Positions 1-8,701 of a stretch of DNA of 61,958 nt are shown one piece after another. A program made the translations under genes and the position numbers. Origin of the DNA: an uncultured Erysipelotrichaceae bacterium. Lineage in GTDB: Bacteria > Bacillota_I > Bacilli_A > Erysipelotrichales > Erysipelotrichaceae. The DNA lies in the NCBI GenBank assembly GCA_902761625.1, contig CACWLH010000004.1, positions 25,728 through 87,685 of the forward strand, read 5' to 3'. The notes under the pieces are model-generated. The model did no database searches and was not told where the DNA came from. It saw nothing but the letters and a program-made list of their open reading frames with translations. Every line of letters starts with the position of its first letter. Position 1 is the first letter of the stretch.

Positions 1-890
1 TGCTGGGCGTCAGCAATATCTCCTTCGGCCTTCCACAGAGAGGTATGGTCAATGCATATTTCCTGGCCATGGCAATGAACAACGGTCTGAATGCCGCCAT
101 CATCAATCCCAACAACGATCAGATCATGGCCGCTTATCGCAGTGCCAATGCGCTGCTTGGCAGGGATGCCAACTGCATGGATTATATTTCCGCCTATGCG
201 GGCACCCAGGAAATCAAAACCGTGCAGAGCGTGAAAAAAGCGGAAGAAAAACCGGAAGCGAAATCTTCCGGCATGAATCTTCACGAATGCATTGTCAGAG
301 GTCTGAGTTCCCAATCCGCAGAAGCAGCCGAAACCGCCCTGAACAGCGGAAAGCAGCCGCTGGAGGTGATTGACGAGCTGATCATTCCCGCTCTGGATGA
401 AGTGGGCAAAGGCTTTGAGGCAGGCACCATTTATCTTCCCCAGCTGTTAATGAGCGCGGATGCGGCCAAGGCCGCCTTCGCTCTGATCAAGGAAAAGCTT
501 TCCGGCACCGCCCAGCAGATCAAGGGAAGAGTCATTCTCGCCACAGTCAAAGGCGATATCCATGACATCGGCAAGAACATTGTCAAAGTCATGATGGAAA
601 ACTACGGCTATGAGGTGATTGATCTGGGCAAGGATGTGCCTCCCCAGGTGATCGTCGACACAGCCATCAGGGAAAACATCAGACTGGTCGGTCTGTCCGC
701 ATTGATGACCACCACCGTGGTTTCGATGGAGGAGACAATCAAACTGTTCAGACAGCAGAAACCCGACACGAAGATCATTGTCGGCGGTGCTGTTCTGACC
801 CAGGAATATGCGGATCAGATCGGTGCGGACGCATATGGAAAAGATGCCATGGCATCCGTCAGATATGCCGACAGCATATTCACACAATGA
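1..890 (+). CDS. metH: Cobalamin-dependent methionine synthase, 3' part (5' end outside window)
   Basis: The reading frame is open from base 3 and runs in from outside the window. The first ~60 residues (LGVSNISFGLP, then AAIINPN) are the end of the pterin-binding domain that holds methyltetrahydrofolate. Next comes the helical cap domain, then the B12-binding Rossmann domain with the DxHxxG cobalamin motif in KGDIHDIGKN and the SALMTTT loop. The protein stops right after this domain, so the S-adenosylmethionine-binding reactivation domain of E. coli MetH is absent. Such short forms are common in Bacillota, and reactivation then needs a separate protein. It methylates homocysteine to methionine in the cytosol. 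A strong terminator follows the stop directly. A dimethylamine-type corrinoid protein is less likely because of the pterin-domain remnant. Confidence 0.88.
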   Translation, partial: LGVSNISFGLPQRGMVNAYFLAMAMNNGLNAAIINPNNDQIMAAYRSANALLGRDANCMDYISAYAGTQEIKTVQSVKKAEEKPEAKSSGMNLHECIVRGLSSQSAEAAETALNSGKQPLEVIDELIIPALDEVGKGFEAGTIYLPQLLMSADAAKAAFALIKEKLSGTAQQIKGRVILATVKGDIHDIGKNIVKVMMENYGYEVIDLGKDVPPQVIVDTAIRENIRLVGLSALMTTTVVSMEETIKLFRQQKPDTKIIVGGAVLTQEYADQIGADAYGKDAMASVRYADSIFTQ

Positions 891-919
891 GGAGACAGGA
901 AAACCTGTTTCCTTTTTTT
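891..919 (+). terminator. Intrinsic terminator of metH
   Basis: A GGAGACAGG / CCTGTTTCC stem with an AAAA loop is followed by seven T. It starts one base after the metH stop codon. Confidence 0.85.
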
Positions 920-1037
920 CACAAAAACCGTCTGTTTTCCGGAAACGGCGGCTGTCACTGTTTTTCAAGGACTGATCCACTGGAAGTAATCACCTGTTAA
1001 TGTTAGAATTTCAGCTGTTGAGCCCGGAGGACATATT

Positions 1038-2108
1038 ATGGACAAAAACAATAAAAACAATCATCCGGCTTTCGGCAGACTGGCGCTCACAGTATTGATT
1101 TTTTTCACCGGTTTATATGCCATCCTGTATGAAGTCAATGAAATTCTCCGCTACAAAAACGGCGGTGAAGTGGACATGGTCCATTCTTTCTACAAACTGA
1201 AGAAAGACTCACTGGATGTGCTGGTCATCGGAAGCTCTCATGCTTACTATGGATTTCAGACCAATCAGGCATGGGAGGATTACGGCGTTGCTTCTTACGT
1301 AATGGGCAGTCCATCCCAGACAATGATCTGCTCATATTACCTGCTTGAGGAAGCACTTCAATATCAGAAACCTCAGGTTGTTCTGCTGGAAAGCTATTAT
1401 TTCAGAAGCGGAAAAGTCTTTGTCCAGGACAGCAATCTCAGAGCTGTCACTGACAACATGAAAAACCTTCAGAACAAACGCGAGCTGATCGATCTGGGAC
1501 TTCCCGAGGCAGACTGGAAAGAAAAGCTTGCATACTATGTTCCTTTCTTCAAATATCACTCCCGCTGGAAGGAACTGGATCAATCTGATTTCACACAGAA
1601 ATCCTTCTACAAAGGCAGTCTGGTCAGGCTGAAACACAAATCATTCCGTGCCCCTGAACCGACAGACGAAAAGAAGGAAATTCCGGAAACCGCGCTTGAG
1701 TATTTCGAAAAAATCAGAGCGTTATGTGAAGAGAATGATATCAGGCTTGTTGTTTTCAAAACGCCCGTCAGCAATGGCAGCGGCGAGAATTCGGACTGGT
1801 ATCACAATACAATGGGGATCACCAACAGTCTTTCCGATTATCTGGAAGAAAGATCAGTTCCTTATCTGAAACTCCAGGATCAGGTGGGCATTGATTTCGA
1901 AAATGATTTCTATGATTACTGTCATTTAAGCTTTACGGGACAGAAGAAAGTGACCGCTTATTTAATGGACTGGCTCACCGCTCAGTATGATCTTCCCTCC
2001 CACAAAGGAGATCCCGCGTACAGTTCTTATGACAGAGAATATGAGGAGTTCAAAGACTATATCAACACACAGAAAACTTCCGGTTCGGAGGATCGTGATG
2101 ATGTATAA
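1038..2108 (+). CDS. Membrane-anchored SGNH-like protein, partner of MBOAT acyltransferase
   Basis: 356 residues. A single hydrophobic segment at about residues 14-32 probably anchors the protein in the membrane, with the rest outside. VIGSSHAYYG at about residues 63-72 resembles the GDS/GxSH block of SGNH hydrolases, and a D-x-x-H arrangement (DYCH, about residues 293-296) lies near the C terminus, as in AlgX/AlgJ/DUF1574-type O-acetylation proteins. The gene sits 26 bases before an MBOAT gene, the usual pairing in which MBOAT passes acyl groups across the membrane and the SGNH-like partner places them on an extracellular polymer. The polymer is unknown. The start is supported by CGGAGG upstream. 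Similarity to named families is judged by motif only. Confidence 0.75.
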   Translation: MDKNNKNNHPAFGRLALTVLIFFTGLYAILYEVNEILRYKNGGEVDMVHSFYKLKKDSLDVLVIGSSHAYYGFQTNQAWEDYGVASYVMGSPSQTMICSYYLLEEALQYQKPQVVLLESYYFRSGKVFVQDSNLRAVTDNMKNLQNKRELIDLGLPEADWKEKLAYYVPFFKYHSRWKELDQSDFTQKSFYKGSLVRLKHKSFRAPEPTDEKKEIPETALEYFEKIRALCEENDIRLVVFKTPVSNGSGENSDWYHNTMGITNSLSDYLEERSVPYLKLQDQVGIDFENDFYDYCHLSFTGQKKVTAYLMDWLTAQYDLPSHKGDPAYSSYDREYEEFKDYINTQKTSGSEDRDDV

Positions 2109-2134
2109 CATGAACGTTACTGCAAGGAGGAAAT

Positions 2135-3634
2135 ATGCTGTTTAATTCAATTGAATTCATGGTCTTCTTTCCTTCTGTCTGCATTCTCTATTATCTGATT
2201 CCCTCCCGTGCAAAAAATCTGTTCCTGCTGGCATGCAGTTATTTCTTCTACATGTGCTGGAATCCGAAATATGCACTCATCCTGCTGATTTCCACCGCAA
2301 TCACATATTATTGCGGATTGCTGCTTGGCAGATCTGACGGAATTGAAGACGAAGAAAAACGCATCCGGAACAAAAAGCTCTGCATCGCATCAGGTTTTAT
2401 CCTCAATCTGGGTATTCTGTTCTTCTTCAAATATTTCAATCTCTTTTCCAGAACATTGAATTCCGTCTTTGCACTGCTGCACATCCATGTCAATGTACCG
2501 TTCTTTGATGTGCTGCTGCCGGCCGGTATTTCCTTCTACACATTCAAGGTATTAAGCTACATCATGGATGTTTACCGCAAGGACATTCCCGCGGAAACAG
2601 ACTTTATCCGCTATGCTTTATATGTCAGTTTCTTCCCGCAGCTGGCCCAGGGACCGATCGCCCATGCGAAAGATATGCTTCCGCAGTTCAGCGAGGAACA
2701 CGTCTTTGACTGGTACAACATCCGCAGGGGATTGCTGCTGATGCTGTACGGCTATTTCCAGAAGGCGGTGCTTGCCTCCTGGCTTGGCATGATCGTGGAT
2801 ACGGTCTATGGAAACTGGGCGAACTGTTCCGGTCTGCAGCTGCTGATCGCAACGGTGTGCTTTGCCTTCCAGCTCTACAGTGATTTTGCCGGCTATTCCT
2901 GCATAGCCATCGGTGCCGGGGAAGTCATGGGCTTTACGACACTGGACAACTTCAATGTTCCGTATCTGTCAAAATCTGTTTCCGAATTCTGGAGACGCTG
3001 GCACATTTCACTTTCCACCTGGTTCCGTGATTATCTGTACATTCCTTTAGGCGGAAACAGAAAAGGAAAGTGGATAAAGTATTTCAACATCATGACAGTC
3101 TTCCTCGTCAGCGGCTTATGGCATGGCGCGGAGTATCACTACATCGCATGGGGCGGACTGAACGGTCTGTTCCAGATCATCGGCGACCTGCTCAGACCGC
3201 TCAGAACCAGAACTCTGCAGCTGCTCCATATTCAGAAGAATTCCGCAGTCCATAACATATTCAGAGTCATCTTCACGTTTATTCTGATTCTGATCACCTG
3301 GGTTTTCTTCCGTGCGCCTTCCCTGGTGGAGAGTGTATATATTCTTGAAAAGATCCTGATCGGCTTTGGAACATCCGCATGGAGAGCCCTTCCTGACGGG
3401 CTCAAAGGTCTTGGAATCGACCGGCCGGTGCTGCTGCTGTTACTCGCATCAATGATCATTCTGATCTTCTTCGATGTGATGAAATACAGAAACATCTGTG
3501 TACGGGATTTCATTCTGAAACAGAAACCGTATGTGCGCTGGACTTTATATTATGCGGCAGTTACGGCGATTCTTGTATTCGGTGTCTACGGTCCCGGTTA
3601 CAGCAGCACGGAATTCATGTATATCCAGTTCTGA
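2135..3634 (+). CDS. MBOAT family membrane-bound O-acyltransferase
   Basis: 499 residues, polytopic. The N terminus (MLFNSIEFMVFFPSVCILYY) and the FWRRWHISLSTWFRDYLYIP block are typical of the AlgI/PatA branch of MBOAT proteins. The putative catalytic His lies in SGLWHGAEYHY at about residue 329. These proteins move an acyl (usually acetyl) group through the membrane for modification of cell-surface or secreted polysaccharide. AGGAGG sits 6 bases before the ATG. It is probably co-transcribed with the SGNH-like gene before it, and a terminator follows at 3662. DltB is less likely because no dltA/C/D genes are nearby. Confidence 0.88.
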   Translation: MLFNSIEFMVFFPSVCILYYLIPSRAKNLFLLACSYFFYMCWNPKYALILLISTAITYYCGLLLGRSDGIEDEEKRIRNKKLCIASGFILNLGILFFFKYFNLFSRTLNSVFALLHIHVNVPFFDVLLPAGISFYTFKVLSYIMDVYRKDIPAETDFIRYALYVSFFPQLAQGPIAHAKDMLPQFSEEHVFDWYNIRRGLLLMLYGYFQKAVLASWLGMIVDTVYGNWANCSGLQLLIATVCFAFQLYSDFAGYSCIAIGAGEVMGFTTLDNFNVPYLSKSVSEFWRRWHISLSTWFRDYLYIPLGGNRKGKWIKYFNIMTVFLVSGLWHGAEYHYIAWGGLNGLFQIIGDLLRPLRTRTLQLLHIQKNSAVHNIFRVIFTFILILITWVFFRAPSLVESVYILEKILIGFGTSAWRALPDGLKGLGIDRPVLLLLLASMIILIFFDVMKYRNICVRDFILKQKPYVRWTLYYAAVTAILVFGVYGPGYSSTEFMYIQF

Positions 3635-3661
3635 TTTAAACAGAATTCATGATCTCATATT

Positions 3662-3690
3662 AAGAGATGTCCTTCCCGGGCATCTCTTTT
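3662..3690 (+). terminator. Terminator of the SGNH-MBOAT operon
   Basis: An AAGAGATG / CATCTCTT stem with a C-rich loop is followed by TTTT. Confidence 0.75.
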
Positions 3691-3716
3691 CATGTCTGCA
3701 GATACGCTCATTTCAC

Positions 3717-3748
3717 GAAAAAAGCCTTTCCGTTCAATCCGGAAAGGC
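3717..3748 (-). terminator. Terminator overlapping the 3' end of the ECF S-component gene
   Basis: Read on the minus strand, a GCCTTTCC / GGAAAGGC stem is followed by a run of T. The gene's own TGA stop (3734-3736) lies inside the hairpin loop, so the last codons form one arm. Confidence 0.75.
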
Positions 3749-4258
3749 CAGTCCGCTTTTTCTTCCGATGATTTCCAGCGCCCTGTCCAGCGGTCCAAAC
3801 AGCACCAGACAGATAATGAAATTCGCAATGCCGTGAACCAGATCGTAGGGAATTCCCGCGATCCAGAATGAGAATGCCGCTTTCCATCCGCCGATGAAAA
3901 TCGTAAAGACGGAACAGAATGCCCCGAATGCCAGACCGAAAGCACCGGAAAGAACCGCATAATAAAGCACTGAATCTCCATTGCGGCAAAGATGGGCAAA
4001 CAGAACCAGCAGCGGCCACATATAGAAATAAACGATCGACCAGGTTCCGAATCCCCAATAAAGACATTCAATAAATGAGAAGATCAACACTGTCGGCAAT
4101 GTCATTTTCCATCCGAACTGACGGGTGAATATAATGACGAGAAGCGTGACAAGCTCGACATTGGCGATTGAATTCAGCGCGAATTTAGCAGTTTCCAGGA
4201 CAGCGGTCATGACAGCGATGTAAACCAGCCGGCGGACCGCAAGTCCGTTATCCGTCAT
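3734..4258 (-). CDS. ECF transporter S component, predicted cobalamin/corrinoid
   Basis: 174 residues with five to six hydrophobic segments, the size and layout of substrate-binding S components of energy-coupling-factor transporters. The N-terminal stretch LVYIAVMTAVLETAKFAL resembles the region where S components contact EcfT. Its start overlaps the end of the upstream DUF4430 gene by 11 bases, and no clear Shine-Dalgarno is seen, so translation is probably coupled. The operon is preceded by a cobalamin riboswitch, which points to vitamin B12 or a corrinoid precursor as substrate. The shared EcfA/A'/T module is not in this window. A different S-component substrate cannot be ruled out from sequence alone. 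Confidence 0.78.
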   Translation of the reverse strand: MTDNGLAVRRLVYIAVMTAVLETAKFALNSIANVELVTLLVIIFTRQFGWKMTLPTVLIFSFIECLYWGFGTWSIVYFYMWPLLVLFAHLCRNGDSVLYYAVLSGAFGLAFGAFCSVFTIFIGGWKAAFSFWIAGIPYDLVHGIANFIICLVLFGPLDRALEIIGRKSGLAFPD

Positions 4259-4673
4259 AGGATTCGTCGTAGATCTCGTACTTGAAGCGATAGGTTTCCC
4301 CGTCGTTCACCGGCTGCTGATCCGCACCGTACTGACCGTACTCGCCATTGACATAAAGTGCCCAATAGGCACCGTCCTTTTCATAATCCGCAGTCAGTCC
4401 GTTGACTGAGTTGATATACAGACCGTATTCTCCGCCTGTGCCTTCATAGGTGAAATCAGTGGATGCCTTGAGTTCATCCATGAGCTCGCTGAGATACTGC
4501 ACATCGGTTTTCGCATTGTATGTCTTCACTTCCGACTTGTCATTCTCAACTTCGACAACAACGGATTTTGAGCCTTCCACCGGCTTGGGGCCGAATGCCT
4601 TGTAAAGGCCGAACATGAGCAGAGCAGCGACCAGAAGTCCTGCAATCCATACCAGCGGTTTTCTGTTTTTCAT
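4248..4673 (-). CDS. DUF4430 (transcobalamin-like C-terminal domain) membrane-anchored protein
   Basis: 141 residues. I start at the ATG at 4673 because GGAGGA lies 9 bases before it; the ATG at 4682 touches the GGAGGA. An N-terminal hydrophobic stretch (WIAGLLVAALLMFGLY) acts as signal anchor. The rest is a small extracellular domain ending in YWALYVNGEYGQYGADQQPV, the hallmark of DUF4430, whose family is named for its likeness to the C-terminal domain of transcobalamin and intrinsic factor. With the riboswitch upstream and an S component overlapping downstream, it is likely a surface corrinoid-binding helper. There is no lipobox Cys, so it is anchored by the helix rather than lipidated. Confidence 0.8.
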   Translation of the reverse strand: MKNRKPLVWIAGLLVAALLMFGLYKAFGPKPVEGSKSVVVEVENDKSEVKTYNAKTDVQYLSELMDELKASTDFTYEGTGGEYGLYINSVNGLTADYEKDGAYWALYVNGEYGQYGADQQPVNDGETYRFKYEIYDESYDG

Positions 4674-4695
4674 ACTTTTCATTCCTCCATATAAA

Positions 4696-4724
4696 CAAAA
4701 GCTCTCCGGGACCGGCCGAAGAGC
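4696..4724 (-). terminator. Riboswitch expression-platform terminator
   Basis: On the minus strand, a 9-bp stem GCTCTTCGG / CCGGAGAGC (one G-U) is followed by TTTTGTTT just before the DUF4430 ribosome-binding site. A second, weaker AGAGT / ACTCT stem with five T lies at about 4731-4757. Either could be the B12-dependent off switch. Confidence 0.75.
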
Positions 4725-4794
4725 GCATGCACGAAAAAGAGTATTTCACAACTCTGTTCATGGACAACACCCGTGCAGTCAGTATCCCGTGACT

Positions 4795-4985
4795 ATCGCA
4801 CAGCTTCAGGCAGGTCTCCCGGCTTGCGGAGCATTGTGCATGCGCGCCTTCTCAGTTTCCCAATGGCATGATGGCATACACCCTCCGTTCACGGTGACGG
4901 GTTCGTACAGGACTTTCACCTGTTTCCCTTTTCACAAGCGGCCGATATTTTCATATCCCGCTGCACCTGAAACTATCCTGATTAA
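4795..4985 (-). promoter_or_regulatory. Cobalamin riboswitch
   Basis: On the minus strand the order of conserved blocks matches the B12 element: AGGTGC at the 5' side, GGGAAACAGGTGAAAGTCC, a short hairpin, then AAGCCGGGAGACCTGCCTG. These are the classic core and B12-box sequences. A GGCAGTTCAACTGCC hairpin precedes the aptamer at about 4986-5000. Two terminator-like stems lie between the aptamer and the DUF4430 gene. It should lower transcription of the DUF4430-ECF S operon when cobalamin is abundant. Confidence 0.93.
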
Positions 4986-5031
4986 GGCAGTTGAACTGCC
5001 TCCTTAATGTTACACCATTCATGCACAAACA

Positions 5032-5050
5032 GAAAAGAGGCCGAAGCCTC
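5032..5050 (-). terminator. Terminator of the PurF-like gene
   Basis: GAGGC-TTCG-GCCTC, a UUCG tetraloop hairpin, is followed by TTTT on the minus strand. Confidence 0.8.
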
Positions 5051-5059
5051 CTGGATTGT

Positions 5060-6475
5060 TTACTCTCTGCCGTTCCAGCAGTAAGTGCACAGATTCTCCT
5101 CAGGGATGCCGACGGCCTTGACCATATCATCCATGCGGTTGAATTTGAGTGAGGAGAAATTCATCTGCTTGCACATTCTGTCGAGCATCTTGTGATAGCG
5201 GTCGCTGTCCGGATTGCAGTAATCCTCGAGAATATCTCTTTCGACATCTCCGCCTTCCTCTTCAGCGATGATCCTTCTGGCGATCAGTTCCATGTCACTG
5301 GTTGATCTGGAGAAGTTGATGTATTTGCAGCCGAACATGATCGGCGGGCAGGCAGGTCTGACATGGACCTCCTTCGCGCCGCTCTCATAGAGGAACTGGG
5401 TTGTCTCACGAAGCTGGGTGCCTCTGACGATACTGTCATCGATCAGAAGCAGTCTCTGGTTGTTGATCAGCTCATGAACCGGAATCAGCTTCATCTTCGC
5501 GATCAGATCGCGCTTTGTCTGCATGGTCGGCATGAAGGAGCGCGGCCATGTCGGGGTGTATTTGATAAACGGTCTGGAATGGGGCACATGCGACTCATTG
5601 GCATAGCCGATCGCATGACCGAGACCGGAATCCGGCACACCGGCAACCGTATCAATTTCATCAATGGTGAGACCGTCTCTTCTGGCCATGTATTTGCCGC
5701 AGTTGTAGCGCATCGCCTCAACGTTGACGCCTTCGTACTTGCTGGGCGGATAACCGTAATATGTCCAGAGGAATGTGCAGATCCTCATCTTGGTGCCCGG
5801 CTTGGCCAGCACGGTGACGCCATCCGGTGTGATGACATCAATTTCACCGGGGCCGAGTTCCTTGAAATCCTGATAGCCCAGTTTCAGATAGGCAAAGGAT
5901 TCAAATGTCGCACAATAGCCTTCCTCTTTCTTACCGATCAGAACCGGGGTTCTGCCCAGTCTGTCCCTGGCACAGTAAATGCCTTTGGGAGTCAGCAGAA
6001 GAATTGTCATGGAGCCGTCAATCGCACTCTGCGCAGCCTGGATGCCTTCCACCAGGTTGTCCTGCTGGTTGATCAGTGCCGCGACCAGTTCCGTCTTGTT
6101 GATTTCACCGCCGCTGAGTTCCATGAAATGGGTTCTGGAATTGCCGAAAACACTTTCGAGAATCTCGTCGGTGTTGTTCACTTTGCCGACGGTCGCAATC
6201 GCATATGTGCCATGATGGGAACGGACAATCAGAGGCTGGGGATCGTAATCCGAGATACAGCCGAGTCCCATGTATCCGAACATGTCAGCGACATCAGAAT
6301 CGAATTTTGTGCGGAAAGGCGAGTTTTCGATGTTGTGGATGGCACGGTTGAAACCGTTCATTCCGTATACCGCAAGACCGGCCCTTCTTGTTCCGAGATG
6401 AGAATGGTAGTCAGTTCCGTAAAACAGGTCGAAGACACAGTCTTCTTTGAGTGCTGCCGCAAAGAATCCGCCCAT
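5060..6475 (-). CDS. PurF-like amidophosphoribosyltransferase paralogue lacking the N-terminal Cys nucleophile
   Basis: 471 residues, the full length of PurF. Known PurF enzymes begin Met-Cys-Gly and use the exposed Cys to hydrolyse glutamine; here the protein begins MGGFFAAALKEDC, so Gly replaces Cys2. The start is secure: an in-frame stop lies two codons upstream and GAAAGGG is correctly placed. The phosphoribosyltransferase half keeps the PRPP loop LLLIDDSIVRGTQ. Cysteines that could hold the B. subtilis-type Fe-S cluster remain (ICTFLW, ACPPIMFGC and the C-terminal CTYC). The gene stands alone with no other pur genes beside it. It may use free ammonia, act on another amine or be regulatory. 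Database labels would read amidophosphoribosyltransferase, but glutaminase activity is doubtful. Confidence 0.85.
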   Translation of the reverse strand: MGGFFAAALKEDCVFDLFYGTDYHSHLGTRRAGLAVYGMNGFNRAIHNIENSPFRTKFDSDVADMFGYMGLGCISDYDPQPLIVRSHHGTYAIATVGKVNNTDEILESVFGNSRTHFMELSGGEINKTELVAALINQQDNLVEGIQAAQSAIDGSMTILLLTPKGIYCARDRLGRTPVLIGKKEEGYCATFESFAYLKLGYQDFKELGPGEIDVITPDGVTVLAKPGTKMRICTFLWTYYGYPPSKYEGVNVEAMRYNCGKYMARRDGLTIDEIDTVAGVPDSGLGHAIGYANESHVPHSRPFIKYTPTWPRSFMPTMQTKRDLIAKMKLIPVHELINNQRLLLIDDSIVRGTQLRETTQFLYESGAKEVHVRPACPPIMFGCKYINFSRSTSDMELIARRIIAEEEGGDVERDILEDYCNPDSDRYHKMLDRMCKQMNFSSLKFNRMDDMVKAVGIPEENLCTYCWNGRE

Positions 6476-6492
6476 AGGTCACCCTTTCTTCA

Positions 6493-6516
6493 ATTCCCGA
6501 TCCGGGAATCTTTTTT
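6493..6516. other. Perfect hairpin in the 5' UTR of the PurF-like gene
   Basis: ATTCCCG-ATC-CGGGAAT lies between promoter and start codon. On the plus strand it is followed by CTTTTTT and so has the form of a terminator, although no plus-strand gene precedes it. On the minus strand it would be a leader hairpin a few bases before the Shine-Dalgarno. Confidence 0.5.
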
Positions 6517-6525
6517 AACTCACGC

Positions 6526-6534
6526 ATTATAGCA
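6526..6534 (-). promoter_or_regulatory. Extended -10 promoter for the PurF-like gene
   Basis: TGCTATAAT is a perfect extended -10 about 50 bases before the start codon. The -35 position (ATGTAC) is poor, as is common for extended -10 promoters. Confidence 0.55.
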
Positions 6535-6638
6535 TGTGTCAGTTAAATGTACATAGGTTTGATAATCTTTTTCATGTCAAAACCGCATGCATGTAACTGA
6601 AGACGGAAAGCATAAGGTTCCTGTCAGGATGTGCATAC

Positions 6639-6667
6639 AAAAAGATCCGCATCAGTCTGCGGATCTT
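6639..6667 (-). terminator. Terminator of the PTS / 6-phospho-beta-glucosidase operon
   Basis: Minus-strand stem AAGATCCGC / GCGGATCTT followed by a T run. Confidence 0.85.
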
Positions 6668-6680
6668 CATGAATATGGTT

Positions 6681-7190
6681 TCAGGCGGTCAGGCTCTGCC
6701 CGCGCTTGACAGGCTGTTCTTTGATGAAATGAATCTCATGATCTGCGGCGTCAGTCACAATCAGCATCGTGCTCATGTCATATTTTGCCTTCAGCTTTTT
6801 CATGTCAACCTCAACAATCGGATCTCCCGCCTTCACTAAGTCGCCCTGTTTTTTGTTCAGGATGCGGAAACCGTCACCGTTTGCTTCTACTGTGTTGACA
6901 CCGCAGTGCACAAGCAGCTGGATGCCGTTCTTCATTGTGATGCCGAAGGCATGTCCTGTCGGAAACATGACACTCAATGTGCCGTTGGCAGGTGAGCAGA
7001 GAACCACCTTATCCTGTGCATAGCGGAAGGCAATGGTCTCACCCATCATCTTTTCCGCAAACATCGGATCGCTGACTGTTTTCACATCAATCAGTTCGCC
7101 ATCGGCGATTGCGACAATCGCATCATTGTTTACATCAAACGGCTCAGGCAGGACTGTTTCCTGCTTTTTGAATCTGTCAAAGAATCCCAT
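6681..7190 (-). CDS. PTS glucose-family EIIA component
   Basis: 169 residues from the ATG at 7190; GGGGAGG lies 10 bases before it, whereas the in-frame TTG at 7196 is too close. It is a single-domain Crr-type EIIA protein. PTGHAFGI and LLVHCGVNTV contain the two active-site histidines; the second is the one phosphorylated by HPr. It should pass phosphate to the Cys of the EIIB domain encoded at 8702-10075. The gene starts 2 bases after the stop of the 6-phospho-beta-glucosidase, so the three genes form one operon. A soluble EIIA of this type may also serve other glucose-family PTS permeases that lack their own EIIA. Confidence 0.9.
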   Translation of the reverse strand: MGFFDRFKKQETVLPEPFDVNNDAIVAIADGELIDVKTVSDPMFAEKMMGETIAFRYAQDKVVLCSPANGTLSVMFPTGHAFGITMKNGIQLLVHCGVNTVEANGDGFRILNKKQGDLVKAGDPIVEVDMKKLKAKYDMSTMLIVTDAADHEIHFIKEQPVKRGQSLTA

Positions 7191-7192
7191 TT

Positions 7193-8701
<1,509 letters not shown>

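Noticed and set aside
4615..5007. 130-residue plus-strand open frame over the cobalamin riboswitch
   Set aside because: It is antisense to the conserved riboswitch and has no ribosome-binding site.
5363..6532. 389-residue open frame on the plus strand
   Set aside because: It lies antisense to the PurF-like gene, has no ribosome-binding site or known motif, and is a by-product of codon bias.
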